Shown here one piece after another: positions 44,784 to 56,704 of a stretch of DNA of 64,000 bases. Where the stretch lies: contig JAGMUV010000019.1 of assembly GCA_020744425.1 (NCBI GenBank), positions 496,001 to 560,000 on the forward strand. The letters run 5' to 3'. Each line of letters begins with the position of its first letter. The stretch's first letter is position 1. A model generated the notes under the pieces. That model ran no database searches. It was not told where the DNA came from and worked only from the letters and a program-made list of their open reading frames with translations. The stretch is from Dactylonectria macrodidyma. Lineage: Eukaryota; Ascomycota; Sordariomycetes; Hypocreales; Nectriaceae. Position numbers and translations under genes: made by a program.

Positions 44784-47461
44784 CCGGTGATCTGGGACAC
44801 TCGTGAACAATACGTATGTCAATGGGATGTTTTAGTTGCCCGGACCTGAGATCTACATGCCAAGACGGAACTTCCCATAGACAATGGAGAGGCTCGGTAT
44901 AGGTGACGTAACTCCAGTGTCGTAAGATGGACATTCTACCGTGAAATGGACGCTTCCATCATGTGGTCAAGCCTTAATAGGACCGAGGGTCCGAAATGAA
45001 GGGATGGGTGGGCAGCTAAGACCCTTTGTTGCAACGCAAGCAATGGCAGACTCTTCGAGCGGCCTAAGCCGTTACACCAATAAACAAATCGTGGGGACAT
45101 GTTTGCCGGGACGCTTGAACCGGCACTCGACGGCAATTTGGTAGAGACTTGGCTGCTAAATGGGCATGTTGACGCGTTCTTGTCTATACCCGCCTTATTC
45201 CCATCGGATTTCCCGGTGACGACGGGTTGCGACTCCATAATTAGAGGCATAGACTTTACTAGGGAGAGTCGCGTGGGGGGCAAGTCGCGGCTCGCAATTC
45301 GGTGTACACGACCAAGTCTGAATCAGGCTTTATCCGAGACCGCCTTTTTAATGATTAAGGGCTTGAGCAAAGCGTCGTGGGCGAACCGCTCTTCCACAAC
45401 ACCTCATCATTGAGATGTGAGGTGACATTTGGTGCCTCGATAATGCACGTCTTGTACGGAATGACACGTTGGGAATAATGCTAAGGAGAACTACTTCAGT
45501 CTCGGGACATGCCGCTATGACGGTTTGCGAATATCTCAGTGCATGTGCGTTGTTTCGATTCTTTCCTATATAATATGGCTGTTGACGGTCGCCTTCCATA
45601 GATGCCCATTTTGAACACCGTTCAAGGACAGTTGTGCTGTGACACTCAGGGCAAGACAGGGGTAACCTAGCTCGCATTGCGGCCGGATATTGAACACGGA
45701 GTGTATCGCAAAGCTGGATAATGTGGTCATCTTCATCCACTACTCCCCCGGTGCGTGTGGGAAAGAAATTGAATGATTACGGGAATGGCGTGTAAAGTCA
45801 AGAGTGATGGGTTTTATCTCGAAGAGTATGCGTTGACTATGGCCAGATACAGTGGTAGAATAGCCCAGTGCCGATGGTCCAGGCATGTCTCCCGATCTCA
45901 ATGGCTGACTGAGGGCCTGTATCTGATTTTTATTAGTTGTTCTTCGCTGAAAGGAGGCTGACGACTGATTGGCTATATGAGGGGGTGAGTTAGTAGCCTG
46001 GCGTGGATGGAAGTCAACAGTAACAAACGGGTAGAATACTCATTACTTGCAAGAGCTATAAACACATGGACTACAGAGTGATTAGGTGGTTGAAGACTTG
46101 TAAAAGTGGTACAAGGTTGTGTGTAAGCTGGTCGGGAAAAAAAAAAGGCAGTGCCAGCGGGGTGACAGTCGAGGAATGTGTTCACTTGAAGCATAGGTGA
46201 CGTCGGGATCCTAAAAGGAGACTGACTCGTCTTTGCAATACTGCCAATGGATGGGTCTCCTTCGCGGCAATCCGACGTCGCCAAGACCAGCCTTGAGAGA
46301 CCTTGACATATACACCTACTTGCGTGATGACTAAACGGCCGTTAGCGTCACCATTGCACCAGCTATGCCCTTGTGATCTTCGCTGCCGTGACGAAACATC
46401 CACGCAGAATGACACCTGTTCGTGCTCGGCAAGTTGGCCATTCATGTGTTATGAGGCCGAGCTAGGTAATCAAGTCCGCTTACACAAGGCATGCGTTACC
46501 CTTGCCTCCCTGAGCTTGATTCCTGGCCTTAGAGATGCAGCAGCATGTCCCTCGCCTAAATATTAATTCTCGGTATGATGGAGTAGGGTCTCGGCAGAGA
46601 GTGGTGGGCTTCTCATGGTCTGGAAAGGTTAAACGATACTCAATTCCTCGCAGCGGGACAGAAGCACCTCACGCTAATTGTTTCTGTTTGGAACGAGCAT
46701 TTTATGTGCCACTAGTTTCTCCACGACTTATCAATTCTCATAGTCTAACTCTGGAGGAGTGGTTCACTGTTTCCTTGGACATTAATTGAATACTGAGTGC
46801 CCCTGCTTGATCGTTCAGTGTGGGCGTGAACCACGGGGAGGCTTGTGGGGGCCGTCTTCGTTCGCGCCGCCATGGGACCAATGTCCGAGTAGTCGCCACG
46901 TCTTTTGGCTTACCCCACTCGCGTAGGTCTCCCATAAAGCTGCCTATCGTACGCTAAAGTGGCCATACTCTTCAACTGACCCCGTCGCCCTTCCTGTTCT
47001 GAAGCTTTTGTTCAACTGCCTTCATTGTATTGCCGCCTGTCTCCTTCCTAGGTATTGTTCATCTTTGGGCCCCTTTCTTGTCCCTCGTCGTGCTTTGGGT
47101 TTCGCCGCTAGAGTCAGAGCCCTTGATTTACGAGGGCTCCATCTTTCAGGTCGATTCATGCCTCGATAGGGCTCTTCTTCTTCGCCTACCGGGGCATGCC
47201 TGATACCATTGTCGACGTCGAGTTCTCGACGCAAACGCAAACGATCCTGAGAGGTGGCACCGTGACAGCGGTGCATAGTCTGGGGCGATTTGGTATATGA
47301 ATCTATGTCTATTTGCTCTTAGTCACTCGGTTCTCCGCTATTGATACGGCACGATTTCTGTAATTACGTGGAATCTAATCTGTTTTAGAATGCTGGACCC
47401 AGTGAAAGCTACAAAGACTCAGCATTCAACCATCTGCTCCGTCCAGATTGACCTTCACTCA
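44784..47461. other. 2.7-kb intergenic region
   Basis: No supported gene. A minus-strand frame of 84 codons at 47022-47276 (basic, Arg-rich, no family) lies here but has no further support. The left end is tannase upstream sequence. Confidence 0.45.
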
Positions 47462-49856
47462 TCAGTCAATGTCGATACTGTCAAACCCGTCCAGAAGCTG
47501 CTGTAGTTGGAATTCTTCTCCACTGCCAGTCCTACCAGCCTCAATGGAGCTTGGCAGCAATGAAGCGACCGTGTGATGCATCAGCCCATCTTTTCTATGC
47601 TGCAGTGACTCAAAGTACTTTTTCATGAACGCCGGCACTGGAAGCTTGTAGCGCAAAAACGCGGCACGGATTCCCGACAAGACGTCTATGGCCAACGGCA
47701 GCGACACCTTCATCTCGTGAAGGCACTGGCAAGCACGAACCAGAACATCCATCCGAGCTGGTGCGTCCTCGGCCTCGCCAAGGACAATGTAAGCCGCGCT
47801 TCCTAGGGGGTGGACGAGATAGTACTCCAGGCGGATTTGGCAAAAGGCGCGGAATGTCCAGATTATCGACATGAGACTGCACGCGTGAGTGAAGCACCGT
47901 TGTCGCGGATCAAACCTGCCGAACTGTTCTTTCGTCATGTGAGAGAAGGGGCGCAACATGGCCGTGAGCATAACCTCTAGGACGATGCTGCGAAGTGGTG
48001 ATTCAGGTTTAGTTGTTAAGATAGACGACATGCAGCGGCGTACTCACTGAAGTAGGATGGTAGAGGGCAAGATAGCGTCTTCGAGCCTGAGGCGACTTGG
48101 CAAGGAGAGCTTCCAGTCGATGAACGCATCATAGATCTCTAGACATCGCTGGGGGCTAGCCACAGGCGGAAGGTTACCCTCTCCAGGGAAGAGGAAATCC
48201 AAGGCGTCTTCCGCCATTTCAGAAAGAAGAACGTCTACTTCCCTCACTTCCACTTGCATCGATTTTTGCATCCGATGGGACATTGGGTATGCCGACCACC
48301 AGTAGCCAACGCAATGTGGCTGCAACAGAGGGAAGTCACGGCTGCGCCATGCTTTGGTGACTTTCGGTTTTTGGGCCAGCTTCCTGAATCCTAAGGCCTG
48401 GGATGATCGCCTTCAAATTTTTAAGAAAGAAACGCAGAATCGACGTGGTGAGCTTACCATTCACAGCAGTAGACTCCCCACATACACCAAGAAATGGCCT
48501 GTTTCTCACGCTGAATTCGCTCCTCATCAGCAGCTCCGGGATATTGCAGTTCGTCCAGGCTGTTATTCAAGGCTTTGTAGACGTCCATAGACCGTAGAAA
48601 GTGTTTCAAAGCCTTAGTTCCAATGCCAATATTTCCCTCGTAGACAAACAAGCAGTAGAGTCCTTGAAGCAGGGTGATCGAGGGCTTATCAGACTCTTTC
48701 AACAACGATTCCGCCTCATCGGCCCATAGTCTTCCTCTGCTGCTGGAGTCTCCGGAGTCTTTGAAAGTAATCGGGTCCATAGTGTACAGCTAGCTTATCA
48801 ACGAGATGCACGACTATTTAGATAAAGTGCCGACTTACACAGCTGGCGGCAAGCAGCGCACTGACGAGAAATCGCGTGCAAAAACTGCCCGGTTGAGAAC
48901 TGGCTGCTTGTGGGTTCATGGCGGCGATATCCTCTTCTAAGATGGGTCGATAGAGTGTCCTTTCCACCACGTTATCCCAAGTAAAAAACATATTGAGCAA
49001 GTGGCCCATGAGTTCATCGTCAGAAGATACGGCCGTCCATCGGGAAAGAGGAAGATGCCGGTTTCGAGCAGATACATCTATGAAGAAGTCGCCGTTCACG
49101 AATCGGTCTCGAGCATCAACCAAATATTGTGTCTCGAACATAAAACTGGAATCTTCGTGCCTATAAGTAAATGAGCATATCATCCATAATCTCTTTTGGG
49201 TAAGTAAATCTAACGGTGACAGTAATCGCCGCTTCTCGCGCCCAATGAAGCCATGGCCTCGAGGTGCTTCCGTGTTGTCTGCCTTCGATGAGGAGGCGGC
49301 GGCGGTGGTAGCAGCGACGGCGGAGGACGGAGCAGGCAACAGGAGTCGTGCTGCTGCTATCGAACTGATGGCATCATCAGAATGACTTGATTGTCTAATC
49401 CTCTGCAAAGCCTGTGCAGACTCGGCAGCGCTCCCTTGATGAAGCAGCTCGATAACACTTTGATACTTGGTAAGCTGCTCCCTCTCCGCTTGATCAAGAG
49501 CTGCCGGCTCATTGAAGATGCAATTCTGGTCCCTGACTTCACAAGAACCACATTGTGGTCGAACACCGTCACACTGTTGTTGAGGATCCCATTAGCCATT
49601 TCTTTCAGTCCTCGGGCAAGAATGCTGAAGACTACCTTGATCCTTCGTTTCCGGCAGCCTGGCGCTGCAATGTCAGAATCGTAAAGATACCAGCCCACGG
49701 GCAAAGTTTGAACAGACCTTCACATGCAAGGGCAACTGCTCGACGCTTGCGTGGTAAATCTACGTTCAACGATGGGCCCGCTTGTGTACCTTGGCCGTCC
49801 GAGGAGGAGGGATTCTTGGGTAGCAGTTTGGGCAAAGCCCTCTTCGGAGGTGCCAT
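47462..49856 (-). CDS. Zn2Cys6 transcription factor with fungal_trans domain (6 exons)
   Basis: Minus-strand exons are 49718-49856, 49636-49658, 48839-49573, 48458-48789, 48048-48410 and 47462-47987, joining to 705 aa with every phase matching. The zinc cluster spans three exons: Cys 45, 48, 55, 62, 65 and 72 in perfect CX2CX6CX6CX2CX6C spacing, with a 23-nt exon carrying GCRKRRIK. A coiled-coil-like stretch follows (AEREQLTKYQSVIELLHQG). The rest matches the fungal_trans regulatory domain: PITFKDSGDSSSRGRLWADEAE, LQGLYCLFVYEGNIG, WGVYCCEW, CVGYWWSAYP. A 54-nt in-frame stretch near 49150-49205 (GTTAGA...TTATAG) could be an extra intron and would remove 18 residues. As a pathway-type activator next to tannase and hydrolases it may regulate them; that is inference. 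Confidence 0.9.
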
Positions 49857-51115
49857 CCTAGCGAATGTAGTTGGGAGCCCCACCCCCCGCTACAGGGGCG
49901 TAGCCGAATCTCTGTGGAGAATCTCGGCGGGGAATCTCAGTGGAGAATTTTGTCTAGGAGATGGAGGGTGAAGTTCTCAAATAGATTGAGAGAGTGTTGC
50001 GGGTTCTGACTGAGGTATTTGAAAGAGATTGGATCCATGGTGGCTTGCCAAAGTCTACTAACCAAAGCGAAAGGTCACGTGTGTGTGCGACATGACGCGA
50101 AAGCAAGCCGAGGTGCTCAGAGAGTGCGTCTGAGATACCCACCCACTCGCTTCTCGAAAGGAAGTAAACACCACACATGAATAACGCCTTGTTGAGCAAT
50201 GCAGGACGAGGAAATGACAAGAGTCTCATTTCCACTCAGGAAAAGAGAGGGAAAAAAGGACATAGTAAGTCGCGTTGTTCTACAGAATCTCGTGACACAT
50301 CAATAAAAATATACTGCAGTTTTCACTCTATAACATTTACTCCTCAAGACACAGGGCGGGCCAACGGTTTATGGTGCGCGGCAATTTCCATCCACCCATT
50401 GCTACTGACTGCGACATTATGAGTAGCAGCTCAAATTATGTGACTAGCATAGATAGACCTCTTTAGCCAGTGGCGCCGGGCAATTATGCAATCACAAGGA
50501 AATCTTTTTCTTTGAAAATTTGAAGCATGCTGAGATTCACATGGGTGGATAGCGCGGAGGCGAGAGCTGCCCTGCGCCGCAAGCCCTTCAGTAAACACAG
50601 GGTGTTGTGGATTAATCTACCGAGTTAATGACAAGTTTGCACAAGGTAGTCTGCATGTCCTCGTGGGGATAACAAAGAAAAGCCAACAAGGCGGAATTCG
50701 TTGGTTCTGATGAATCCTTTTACAATGAATGACCAGAGTGGGGCAGATCCATCTAGCGCCCAGCGCTGCCGTCATCGATCCTCAGCCGCAGTTCTGAAGT
50801 AAGGTAAGTACAGAGCACAGTCATAATGGGCGAGTGACAAGGATCGCGATGATGACCAGCTGAATATGCACTGCCCAAGGCTTTCATATAACAATTTAAT
50901 CCGTACAGTTCCTTTAATTCAATATAAATGGCCTGAAGAGGAAAATGCGGGTTTCGGAATTCGTGTGACAGCGCTAACTCCGACTCGCGACGGCACATTC
51001 CGTGAATTTCTCCAAGACGGGTCGCCCAGTAAGGCCCTCGACCCCGACCCCTCTCCATTTCTTCTATCGCTCACCCCGTTGCAATCGCCACAACTTGATT
51101 GCATACAAATCCACC
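49857..51115. other. Divergent intergenic region between the Zn2Cys6 and paraoxonase-like genes
   Basis: About 1.26 kb serving as promoter for the minus-strand regulator and plus-strand paraoxonase-like gene. No gene inside is supported. Confidence 0.5.
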
Positions 51116-52520
51116 ATGGCGAGTCTCCTCTTCAAAGTCGGCCTTGGGTCCGTGGCTCTGCTCGCGGTCCTCTTCCAGGTATATCTCAAAGAGATCATCT
51201 GGCTGGGCTTCGGCATTGGCAAGACCCTCCAGCCGCTGTCCGACTTCCCGTACACGTGCCGTACTATTACGGACTCTCGCATGGAGGCTTGCGAGGATAT
51301 GTGGCTGTCTGAGTCGACGCGCCAGCTGTTTCTCGCCTGCTCAGATCCCATCGCTCGGTCGCACTGGATGCCCAGGTATGGTCCTTCTTTCATCCACCTG
51401 TGCGCTCAGTCGCGTCGAATTGCCCTATTGGGCAAGCCGCAAAACATGAATTCAAGTGTTGACTTCTCAAGCGTTGCCGATTTCAACGTCACAGGCCGTT
51501 CCCAAAGAGACGCAATGGTCGTGTTGGACATTGACAAGCCCGTCGAGAACGGATTCGAAATGCGCGTCCTCAAAACCCCAGGGTATACCGGGACGGCTGG
51601 TGATGGCTTGCTGGACCTCGCCGGATTCACTGGCACTGAGAGCAACGTGGGCACCATTGAACTGCTCGTTGTGAATCACCGTCCTTCGGTTGACGCTGAA
51701 ACCGGTCAGTTCCTCGACAATACGTCTATCGGCGGCAATTCGACCATTGAACTCTTCGAGACTGGGCCGGACGCAAGCGAGCTTAAACACATCCGCACCT
51801 ACGCTAGCAAGCACATTACCACGCCAAACCGAGTTGCTGCTGCAGATGGTGGCTCGTTCTTCGTCGCGAATGATCACGGGCCATATAAGCTTGGACTGGT
51901 AATCCACGGTAATCACTATAAGGCAGTACATCACTAACAAGACTGTAGAAACACCACCTTTCTCCCATTATCGGAACAGGAGGCGTGACGTACTGCGATA
52001 AGGACACCGGCTGCAGGCCCGTCGCCGGAAGCCTCAGCTTCCCCAACGGCCTCGTCAACGGCCAAGACGGGCTCCTGTACGTGCCTAGCTCCATGCTCGG
52101 GACCATCACCATCTACCGCATCGCGCCAGTAACAGACAAACTCGAAAAAGTTGACGAGGTTTCTGTCGGCTACGGCATCGACAACTTGTCCATCGACCAA
52201 AACGGCGACATGTATATCGCCGTGTTTCCCGTCGGCGTCGAGATCTTCAAGGCTTACAAGGACCCGTACAATGCTCGGCCCCCGTCTGCTGCTCTGCGTA
52301 TGCGGAAGGGAGAAGGCGGCTATGTTGTGGAGAAGATCATTGAGGATGCGTTTGGTGAGGTACTGCCCGTGGCCACCACTGTCATCCATGATGCGAAGAC
52401 TGGACGACTCTTTTTCAGCAGAAAGTTCCCCCAAACCTAATCTGGAAATTCCCAGATCCTAGCTAACTTCGTTTAGGTGTCATTTCGCCGTTCATTTCGG
52501 TGTGTGAGCCGAAAAATTGA
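51116..52520 (+). CDS. Paraoxonase/arylesterase-like protein (calcium-dependent beta-propeller lactonase family)
   Basis: Proposed exons are 51116-51375, 51472-51898, 51949-52420 and 52477-52520, giving 400 aa. The start is an N-terminal hydrophobic anchor (about 5-22) as in mammalian PON1, then ACEDMW, GRSQRDAMVVLDID, LLDLAGFTGTESNVGTIELLVVNHRP, ITTPNRVAAADGGSFFVANDHG and GSLSFPNGLV, which carry the expected calcium-ligand Asn and Asp positions of the propeller. Family enzymes hydrolyse lactones and aryl esters. The last intron is abnormal: its donor reads GAAAGT instead of GTAAGT, though the branch (GCTAAC) and acceptor (GTTTAG) are intact and the joined tail (VISPFISVC) is the usual C-terminus. 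Without splicing, translation stops at 52440 with a short odd tail. The first intron (96 nt) is in frame and less certain. Confidence 0.85.
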
Positions 52521-52811
52521 ATATAAACATGTATGTGCTCGACAACTACGTTCGAGAGGGGTTTAAGGGAGAGGGCTGGGAATGAGAAGCCTAGTAAAAT
52601 AGGCATAGATTTCGCTCAACATTTGGTTCATACTCATGCAGTTACACCCATCGTCAAGACTATGACCCAAGTTATCCAACTCCCAGCCCGATACACCCCG
52701 GCAGCTGCATTATCCCACAGAACGGAGGCCTGCCCTGTCTCATCTGTCTTATCGATGCTGCAAACCTTGTTACACGGATCCCATTCCGCTTCATTCTCCT
52801 CTCCTTGGTGT

Positions 52812-53758
52812 CAACCAAATTCTCATCCGTGATATTGTACAGCACTTCTATCCACTGAATGTGAGGTATGCCGCCTTGTTCATCGATGTGTTACCGCTCC
52901 ACGTGCCTCCGTCGCTCCGCGCTAAAGTGAAGATCGGTTGCGTCCGTCGGTGTCTGAAACGCGATGCTCGCGACTTCCTCACGGTTTACATGCCAATTTA
53001 CCACGTGGAAGTCCAGTCCTGACGATGGACAACCCACTCCGACCAGTCTGGTGTAGTAGCATTCCTGGACGCGTTTGGAACGATACCGCCGTCTTCGGTG
53101 TAGGAGGGCTGGTTCGTGTACTGGATTTGTTTCGAGGGCCGTTGGTCAAGATCTCGGTATCGGATTCCTGAATGTCTGCCAGTTTGCCGCTCTCGTCTCG
53201 GTACGTGTACATGCCCGTGCCGGCCCCGGCGCTTCCCACTGTTCGTGCCAGCATTCGCATTGAGACGAAGTGATAGTTGGCCTCGAAGCTCTGAAACTCC
53301 GATGCCGTCTGAAACCCTGGAAGCCGTTGTGTCCTCAACGTCATGTATGTGTCAGAGGCTGCATCTGCATCTCGATTTTCTTCGATATAGACGTTGCTCC
53401 GCGAATTGACCATGAGAACATGCGCATCATTCGATAGTCCTTCAACTGGGCCATAGCTATTGTCCCATGTCTGTATGTCCCAAATGCTGGTCCAGTTGTC
53501 GTGTACGAAACAGTCACTCGAAGGGGGCGCTAAGTGTGCAGTTGACTCGTTATTTACCACATCTGGAATGCCAGCGTATTGCGAAAGCGACGTGAACTCC
53601 AAAAACATGTGGTTAGCGTAGTACCGGTAGGTCGGAACCGAACCGTTGATGAGGAAGCAGCCACAGTCTGCATTGTCAACGGCATGAACGCAAGGTGCGG
53701 ACCATAAAATTGAGAGCACGTGTATTAAGCATGAGGATAAACCGGAGAAGGGTCTCAT
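52812..53758 (-). pseudogene. GH16-like/concanavalin A-like secreted protein gene with multiple frameshifts
   Basis: From ATG 53758 the frame encodes a signal peptide, the conserved CGCFLINGSVPTY, FTSLSQYAGIPDV, DNWTSIWDIQTWDN, VLMVNSRSNVYIEEN and YHFVSMRMLARTVG, and the GH16 catalytic-type motif QESDTEIL (E-S-D-T-E). It then loses frame immediately after NGPRNK (about 53140), where a run of As appears one base short. Homologous sequence continues in the other frames: EWVVHRQDWTSTW, then a stop, then REEVASIAFQTPTD, SDGGTWSGN and finally QWIEVLYNIT near 52820. At least four separate single-base frame changes plus a stop are needed to follow it. The family includes fungal beta-glucan-active enzymes with an otherwise conserved jelly roll. 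The intact 5' half could still give a truncated product of about 210 native residues. Confidence 0.85.
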
Positions 53759-54280
53759 GGCTTTGGCATAGAGTGGGCAAGATGGCTCTGGATTGAAGAT
53801 GAAGTGTGCTGTGGTCTTTCTGACACAACAGACACACGCCCAAGCCGGATTGAAAAAATATCTTCGCAAGCCATTTAAATGCATCATAGTCGAGCAGAAA
53901 TACCCTTAAAAACAAGTTTAAGAAAATTCGCTCACGGGTGTGACATTCAACCAACATAAGCCGTGGTCAGGCTGAAACGCGGTGCAACAGGATAGAGGTG
54001 AACTAAATGCTGTAGATCAATCGGATGGCCGCTAAGCCTCGTATTTCTAGGTTGATTTTCCGCAGTAATTACATTTGAAAGATTGCGTATTGCATCATTC
54101 TGGATATAACATCCAATAACCAGCTCTGGGTCACATCATCAGGTGATGCTGGTGAGTTGCACCGCACGCTATTGCACAAGTTTACGAGATTTACCAGGAC
54201 ACCATGGCGATAAGACGAAATGCAAATATGTATGTATGAATGTGACCAAATCATGACTATAAGACAGATTCTAACCGTAT
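53759..54280. other. Intergenic region, no supported gene
   Basis: Upstream of the GH16-like pseudogene and downstream of the ACS transporter gene. Nothing recognised. Confidence 0.5.
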
Positions 54281-55980
54281 CTAAATCGGGTAAATGAAGA
54301 ACGGGTTCTCCAGATCAGTCAAGTCCAACATGGCAATCTCAACCTTTCGCCTCACCACCTCGCCGCTTTCATCCACCTGCTCAACCTCTCCAAACTCATG
54401 CTCCCGCCTCTCATCCTCGCTTAAGCTCGCGGCCCAGGCCTTGCGCTCTGCGTTTCTGCGCTTCAGGATGAATTGGATGATGAACAGGATCAGCGGCGTG
54501 CCGAACCAGCTGATGACAATCTGCGCTACCCACGCGCCGTAGTAGCGAGGCGCATCACGAGGCACCCAGATCTGCGGGGAGATGAGGTTCGCCACGCTGT
54601 AGCCCAACATGAACATGACGTTTCGCGTCATCTTCTTGGTGTATCCCGACGCTGAGGATGTCGTCCAGCCTAGCGCGATGATGTATGTGTTGCCGTATGT
54701 GTGGCCGGCCAGAAGCAGACACGCCAACATACCCAGCTTCTGGTCCCAATCAATGGCGACCATGCCGATGCCACCGGCGATAGCGGGAATACACCACACG
54801 AGGCCGTGGAGAGCGAGGTTGGAAGGCCATAGTCGAAGAGCCCAGGTTCCAGCGAGACAGACGACGATGCCGAATCCACCACCTGCGGCAGCCACCAGGG
54901 TCGAGCCCAAGTTAGTTACGCCGAGAGCCGTCGTGATGAGGTTCTGCTGTCCGTACGTCAAGTTATTAGACAACATCAGCGTAAACGACTGCAGGCAAAA
55001 CAGCCACGATACGGGGTCCCGCAGCGTCTCGACAAACTGCGTCTTCTTCCATTGCTTCTGCTCGATGGAGCTCTGGCTCGACTCGTGCACGCGGCGGATG
55101 CTGTGCACCTTCTCCTCGAGCGTCAAGAACCTCGCCTCGGCCGGGTTGTTGGGGTAGTGGAACCAGACGACGACAGATAACAAGATGGAGATGCCGCCCG
55201 TCACGATCATGAAGAGCTTCCACGGCAGCACCGAGGCGTCGCTCCAGAGCAGCCCGTACGAGATGAATGCCGCGCACACGGGAGCAGCTGCAGCCGTCAC
55301 CCACAGGAAGGGCTGCAGGAATGACTGCTCATGACGGTTGAAGAACATGCCGATGGTCATCTCCATGGCCGGCACCACTACAGATTCGCTGGCGCCTAGG
55401 AGAAGCCGCAGGACCACGAGGCCGGCGTATGTCGTCGCCGCGCAGTGTAGCAAGACTGTGGCTCCCCAGAGGAAGACAAGACCGGCAACGAATTTTCCAA
55501 ACGGCAGCTTCTGCATGGCGTAGTGTCCGGGCCATTGCGCGGCAAGATAACCTGTAGGACAAGAGGTGAGAGGGCGACATGAGGCTATATGAGGTGTAGG
55601 CGTTGCTTACCGACGTAGAAGAATGTGCCGAGATTGTTGTACTGAGCTTTGCTTATACCAGTCTCCTCAAACAATCCCAAGATAGCGGCATATCCCAGAG
55701 TAGACTTGTCGATCTAGAACACCTGATCAGTAAATGACAACATCTCAACGGCTGGCAGTCTCACAAAGAGCAGTAAGTTGATGGCTGACAGCAATCCCAT
55801 GACATGCCAGTACAACTTTTTCCGCAGCTTGTCCTCCTTCTCAGGGGTCAAGGGTCCAAATTCTTCGCCATGGTCCTCGACAAGACGAAGAGTGACGTCG
55901 GCGTATTTCTCAGAAACGACCGCCGTCTTTTCAGCACCCTCGTGGTCAACGACGACGTTGGGCTCGATTTGAGCACCCAT
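54281..55980 (-). CDS. MFS transporter, allantoate permease-like (ACS/Dal5 type), 3 exons
   Basis: Minus-strand exons are 55765-55980, 55611-55713 and 54281-55551, joining to 529 aa with introns of 51 and 59 nt. A second ACS-family proton symporter in the window, closer to Dal5 (allantoate, ureidosuccinate, dipeptides) than to the pantothenate type. Visible: a cytosolic N-terminus of about 55 residues, helix 1 [22 protein letters not shown] spanning two exons, [57 protein letters not shown] in the central loop, and [22 protein letters not shown]. The tail is acidic. The protein should lie in the plasma membrane. A TATA box (TATAAATA, 56113-56120) is about 135 bases upstream. The substrate might be an aromatic or sugar acid from neighbouring hydrolases, which is unproven. 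Confidence 0.93.
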
Positions 55981-56704
55981 GTCGGATCTTTTCCCGCTGT
56001 AAGTGTACGCCAAGGCGCGATGCAAAGCGTATTTTTAGAAACTGCAACGAACAACGAATTGCCTAGGATAAAAGCCACTCTTTGCTAGTTTTTCTTGGCG
56101 AGCTGACGGCTGTATTTATATTCGAGCAAGACAAATCTTTTCGTCGGCAATACGAATCCATTATCACGCCAGACGTTATCCCTGTCGTTCAATCCATAAA
56201 TCGGTCGTTTCTCACACGCATCCTCATGTTTGGGATTTCGTTATTTCCTCTTTTGGACATGGGTTCGTCGGAGCGGCACCGACCTGCATCACTACAACAA
56301 GTGGAGCTATTGCGCCATAATAATCCGCTCCCCCGATACCAGGGATTTCCCTACTCGCCCACGGCTCTAAGTTGATGCTGCTTAATGTGAGCTCAGAGTG
56401 AGCTCAGATTGAGCCGCTAATAAAGGTTGTTTTGCGTGTTTTGATCAGTCGACCTACGTATTTACGTAGTTCGCTGGGTCGACCAGTGATAAATCCAACA
56501 AAGCCTGCATACGACCAGCTTCCCACAAAGCCGTGCGAGTGGGGGTTATCATTATAATCAAGCGACACTAAAACTTGGCTTCAATAGATCAGAGCTAGAA
56601 GCGAAAAATATCTAAGAGCTAGCAACAGTCGATCGAAACTCTCAGGCTTTCATAGGCGGGCTTCCACGGCCACTCTGGTACACTTGGCACTGTCTATATG
56701 CCAG
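55981..56704. other. Intergenic; promoter of the ACS transporter
   Basis: About 720 bases with a TATA box near the left side and no supported gene. Confidence 0.5.
56113..56120 (-). promoter_or_regulatory. TATA box of the Dal5-type transporter gene
   Basis: TATAAATA on the minus strand, about 135 bases upstream of the ATG at 55980. Confidence 0.55.

Noticed and set aside
47022..47276. 84-codon Arg-rich minus-strand frame
   Set aside because: No homology recognised and no further exon; composition follows local base bias. Left in the intergenic description only.
49636..49668. Nearer acceptor (TTGCAG) for the zinc-cluster microexon
   Set aside because: It keeps the reading frame but gives CX4C spacing; the CCAG acceptor restores canonical CX2C. 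Kept only as a possible alternative splice.
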